DNA from: an uncultured Oscillospiraceae bacterium
GTDB lineage: Bacteria; Bacillota; Clostridia; Oscillospirales; Acutalibacteraceae
DNA: 22,581 nucleotides
NCBI GenBank assembly: GCA_900545655.1
Contig: UQZY01000030.1
Span: 1-22,581, forward strand
Reading direction: 5' to 3'
Shown: positions 20,484 to 22,581 of the stretch, in pieces
Position numbering within the stretch: position 1 is the stretch's first letter
Layout of the letters: each line of letters starts with the position of its first letter
The notes under the pieces: generated by a model
The model's database searches: none
What the model saw: the letters and a program-made list of their open reading frames with translations, nothing else
What the model was told of the DNA's origin: nothing
Position numbers and translations under genes: made by a program

Positions 20484-22079
20484 TTATTTCAAAAATCTTC
20501 CGACGGTGTCCGTATCGCTGTAGAATGTGCTGAAAAGGTCTCCGCCGACTTCAAGGAAGTTTTCAAACCTCGGGCCAACGTTCATGCCCATATTGAATTC
20601 AATATTGAACTTCGCCAATGCACCGAAGCCGGGATAGGATTTCTGCTTCAGGATAACGGAATTGCCCTTGAAGATAAAGCGTAATCTCTTTGACTGCGGT
20701 CTGCCTGAATTGTAGAGGAAAAATTCAAGGCTGCCGTCACGGTTCCATGTTGCCTGGGCGTCAACAATAAGCTCGTTTTCGCCGAGGGTGATAACGTTGT
20801 GGGTGTACCTGTTGTTCATGCCGGCCTTGACGGTCATTCGCTCGGAGTTATTCTCCTTGAAGGACATTATTGCATTTTCTTTATCAAAGCTAAGCACAAC
20901 ATCGGTAAGTCCGCCGATTTTTTTGCGCCACATAAAATAAGTAAGTGCACCCTGTGTGCTTGAAAATGGCAGCGGAACAAATTTCATCATTCTGTTGCTG
21001 TATTTTTTTTCACGCTTCGGATCACGCTTGCCGAGAGAATGTTTAAAATCCGGACCGTAAGCTCTTGTGGTCGTCAGAGCCTTGAATTCAAATTGCTTTT
21101 TTTCGTCAAGCTCCTTCGGCTCAATAAATCCCTTGGGGAAATGCTTGTAAACAGCGGCTATCGCATTGCCGTCACGAGTGTCGCTTGCGGTTATAACTAC
21201 GCAGGCGTCCTGATCGGGGAACATGAAAGAAAACTGTCCGTAGAGTCCCGTAAAGCGATAGGTCGTATCGTGATGCTCATGGTCGATCCAAACCTGATAA
21301 CCGTATTCGGCATTGTCGGAGAATACCGGATATGTCTTTTTGGTGTACGGATATGTCGCTTTTTTAAACCAATCTTCGGAGAAAATCCGCTTACCGTTGT
21401 AGACTCCCTTGTTGATATAAAGCAGTGAAATTTTAGCAATGTCCTCGGCTGTGAGCTTTAAGCCCCAGCCGCCGGCGTCAACATCTACCTGACTTTTTTC
21501 CCAGTGCGGAATCTTGATATCAAGCGGCTCATACAATCTCGGAGTGAGGTACTCCGTCATTGTCATTCCTGTTTCTCTTTGCAAAATCCATGAGAGAAGA
21601 TAAGCATTCTCGCTAATGTATTTCCAATCGCTGTTCGGCTCAAACTGAATCGGTTTGTCAAGAATTCCGTTGACCCAGTCCGTCTTTGCTTTATCGTCAA
21701 AAACGCTTGTGACCTTGCCCATTCTCATGGAAAGGACATCATGGACCGTAACCTTCTTAGCCCATTCAAGCTGTTTGCCGGTCAGCCCGTCAAGCTTGTG
21801 CGGAAAATATTTTTCATATATCCTCGTGTCGAGTGAAATATAGCCTTCATCAACGGCAATGCCTATTGCCGTGGCAGTTACGCTTTTGCTCAGGGAATAC
21901 ATATCATGCGGCGTATCGACTCTGTTCGGTGCCCAGTGACATTCGCAGGCAACCTTGCCGTGCCTTATAACCATGAGGCTGTCTATATTATATACAAGCT
22001 TTTCAAAGAATTTAATTAAATCGGAAACAACGTCGGAATCAACGCCAACCTGCTCGGGATAATCGGCTCTGTCAAGCAT
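20484..22079 (-). CDS. Beta-lactamase-fold serine hydrolase
   Basis: 531 residues; AAGGAG is 8 bases before the ATG. The class C beta-lactamase/penicillin-binding fold spans about 1-320. The nucleophile motif is MYSLSKS (Ser62-x2-Lys65), the region of the second Tyr motif reads WKYISENAYLLSW, and a GLYGQFSF segment stands where the third (KTG/HxG) motif is expected. The last 200 residues form a separate beta-rich domain, as in many large esterase-type members. There is no signal peptide, so it is probably cytoplasmic and unlikely to give antibiotic resistance. Family members include esterases, D-aminopeptidases and amidases. Substrate unknown. It is convergent with the TetR gene and transcribed from a strong promoter. 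Confidence 0.88.
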   Translation of the reverse strand: MLDRADYPEQVGVDSDVVSDLIKFFEKLVYNIDSLMVIRHGKVACECHWAPNRVDTPHDMYSLSKSVTATAIGIAVDEGYISLDTRIYEKYFPHKLDGLTGKQLEWAKKVTVHDVLSMRMGKVTSVFDDKAKTDWVNGILDKPIQFEPNSDWKYISENAYLLSWILQRETGMTMTEYLTPRLYEPLDIKIPHWEKSQVDVDAGGWGLKLTAEDIAKISLLYINKGVYNGKRIFSEDWFKKATYPYTKKTYPVFSDNAEYGYQVWIDHEHHDTTYRFTGLYGQFSFMFPDQDACVVITASDTRDGNAIAAVYKHFPKGFIEPKELDEKKQFEFKALTTTRAYGPDFKHSLGKRDPKREKKYSNRMMKFVPLPFSSTQGALTYFMWRKKIGGLTDVVLSFDKENAIMSFKENNSERMTVKAGMNNRYTHNVITLGENELIVDAQATWNRDGSLEFFLYNSGRPQSKRLRFIFKGNSVILKQKSYPGFGALAKFNIEFNMGMNVGPRFENFLEVGGDLFSTFYSDTDTVGRFLK

Positions 22080-22106
22080 TAAAATCTCTCCTTGTTTTTT
22101 TAAAAT

Positions 22107-22135
22107 ATTATAGCATGATTTGTATATAAAATCAA
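22107..22135 (-). promoter_or_regulatory. Promoter of the serine hydrolase gene
   Basis: Minus-strand TTGATT (22135-22130), 17-nt spacer, perfect TATAAT (22112-22107). Confidence 0.82.
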
Positions 22136-22154
22136 AGAAAAAATTGCAGATGAA

Positions 22155-22581
22155 TTACTGTTTGTGTAAATTGTACAAGTAATTATTTACTGATTTTCTC
22201 AAATTCAACATTTTTTCCGTGCCGCGCGGATAGTCAAAAAATGTTATTATGCCGAAATCGGCTTCAACTGCAGCAATAGTTCTTTTTTTGCCGATTCTGT
22301 CGCATAGAAGCGTCAGAGCACGCATATCCTGCAATGCTTGAAAGAAAACCTCACTGCGAACAGATTCAATCGCACCGCTTTTTCCGGGGTAAACGGTAAA
22401 TGAATCGCCCGACGGAAATGCCGAGTCTGCGTCTGTAACCGCAAACGGGTCGATGCTTCTCAGGGAGTACTGGGAGTTGTAGAAATTAAAGCCCCATTGT
22501 AAAAAGCCTTCAATCCCGTATTTAAAAAGCTGAAATCCTATAATTCTTGTTGTCGAGAGCGGCCTTCCGAAAAAGCGATTG
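22155..22581 (-). CDS. C-terminus of a DUF4091-type protein, cut by the window edge
   Basis: An open frame of 142 codons from the right edge to a TAA at 22157-22155. It contains IIGFQLFKYGIEGFLQWGFN, then FYNSQYSL, SIDPF, TDADSAFPSGDSFTVYPG and SEVFFQALQDMRALTLL. This order (a KYGxEGFLxWGxNFYNSQ block, then a DAxxAFPSGDxFxVYPG block) is what I know of DUF4091, found at the C-terminus of glycoside-hydrolase-like proteins of gut Firmicutes. The catalytic barrel would be upstream, outside the window. The protein ends with a basic tail. Sugar substrate unknown. Confidence 0.75.
   Translation of the reverse strand, partial: NRFFGRPLSTTRIIGFQLFKYGIEGFLQWGFNFYNSQYSLRSIDPFAVTDADSAFPSGDSFTVYPGKSGAIESVRSEVFFQALQDMRALTLLCDRIGKKRTIAAVEADFGIITFFDYPRGTEKMLNLRKSVNNYLYNLHKQ

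Overview
The window holds two very different kinds of DNA joined near position 6847. The left part (1-6846) is strongly AT-rich. Its genes are short, all on the minus strand, and mostly overlap stop-to-start. It carries tRNA genes, a RecU-like Holliday junction resolvase, an SSB and many small unknown proteins, so it looks like the early/replication region of a Firmicutes phage or prophage. The right part (6847-22581) has moderate GC and ordinary bacterial genes on both strands, with well-formed sigma-A-type promoters and hairpin terminators. Its Thr/Lys linkers, divergent long Prs, DUF1538/PII pair and DUF4091 protein suggest a gut or rumen clostridium of the Ruminococcus/Oscillospiraceae type. 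This placement is inferred from gene content only.

Left region, in transcription order (minus strand, right to left): a 5'-truncated Cys-rich protein at the junction, a small unknown protein, a GHKL-type ATPase-like protein, a coiled-coil protein, an SH3-like protein, SSB and a small helix-turn-helix-like protein. Then comes an RNA block of about 1.5 kb: tRNA-Gln(TTG), a 619-nt non-coding segment closed by a perfect 28-bp inverted repeat, a further hairpin-rich 0.4 kb, tRNA-Leu(TAA), a structured spacer, tRNA-Ile(TAT) and a terminator. After it follow an HNH-like protein, a zinc-ribbon protein, RecU and the start of one more gene. The 619-nt segment is the most interesting object. Its size, its tRNA neighbours and its phage setting match the known large ornate phage RNAs (ROOL, or GOLLD), but I cannot assign the family by reading alone.

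Right region: prs; an MscS channel followed by a CDF metal transporter; a secreted PHP-domain phosphoesterase; a membrane-anchored FHA protein; a divergent secreted purple-acid-phosphatase-like metallophosphoesterase; an AbrB-type regulator with a zinc knuckle; two tandem, independently transcribed cassettes for paralogous 44- and 41-residue amphipathic peptides; a Thr/Lys-linker surface protein; a PI-PLC X-domain protein; a translationally coupled DUF1538 membrane protein and double PII-like protein; a TetR regulator; a repeat-rich intergenic stretch; a beta-lactamase-fold serine hydrolase; and the C-terminus of a DUF4091 protein.

The two halves have no functional link that I can see. The phage gene at the junction has lost its 5' end exactly where prs stops. 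This fits an assembly chimera, or less likely a real recombination joint, and should be settled before the linkage is used.
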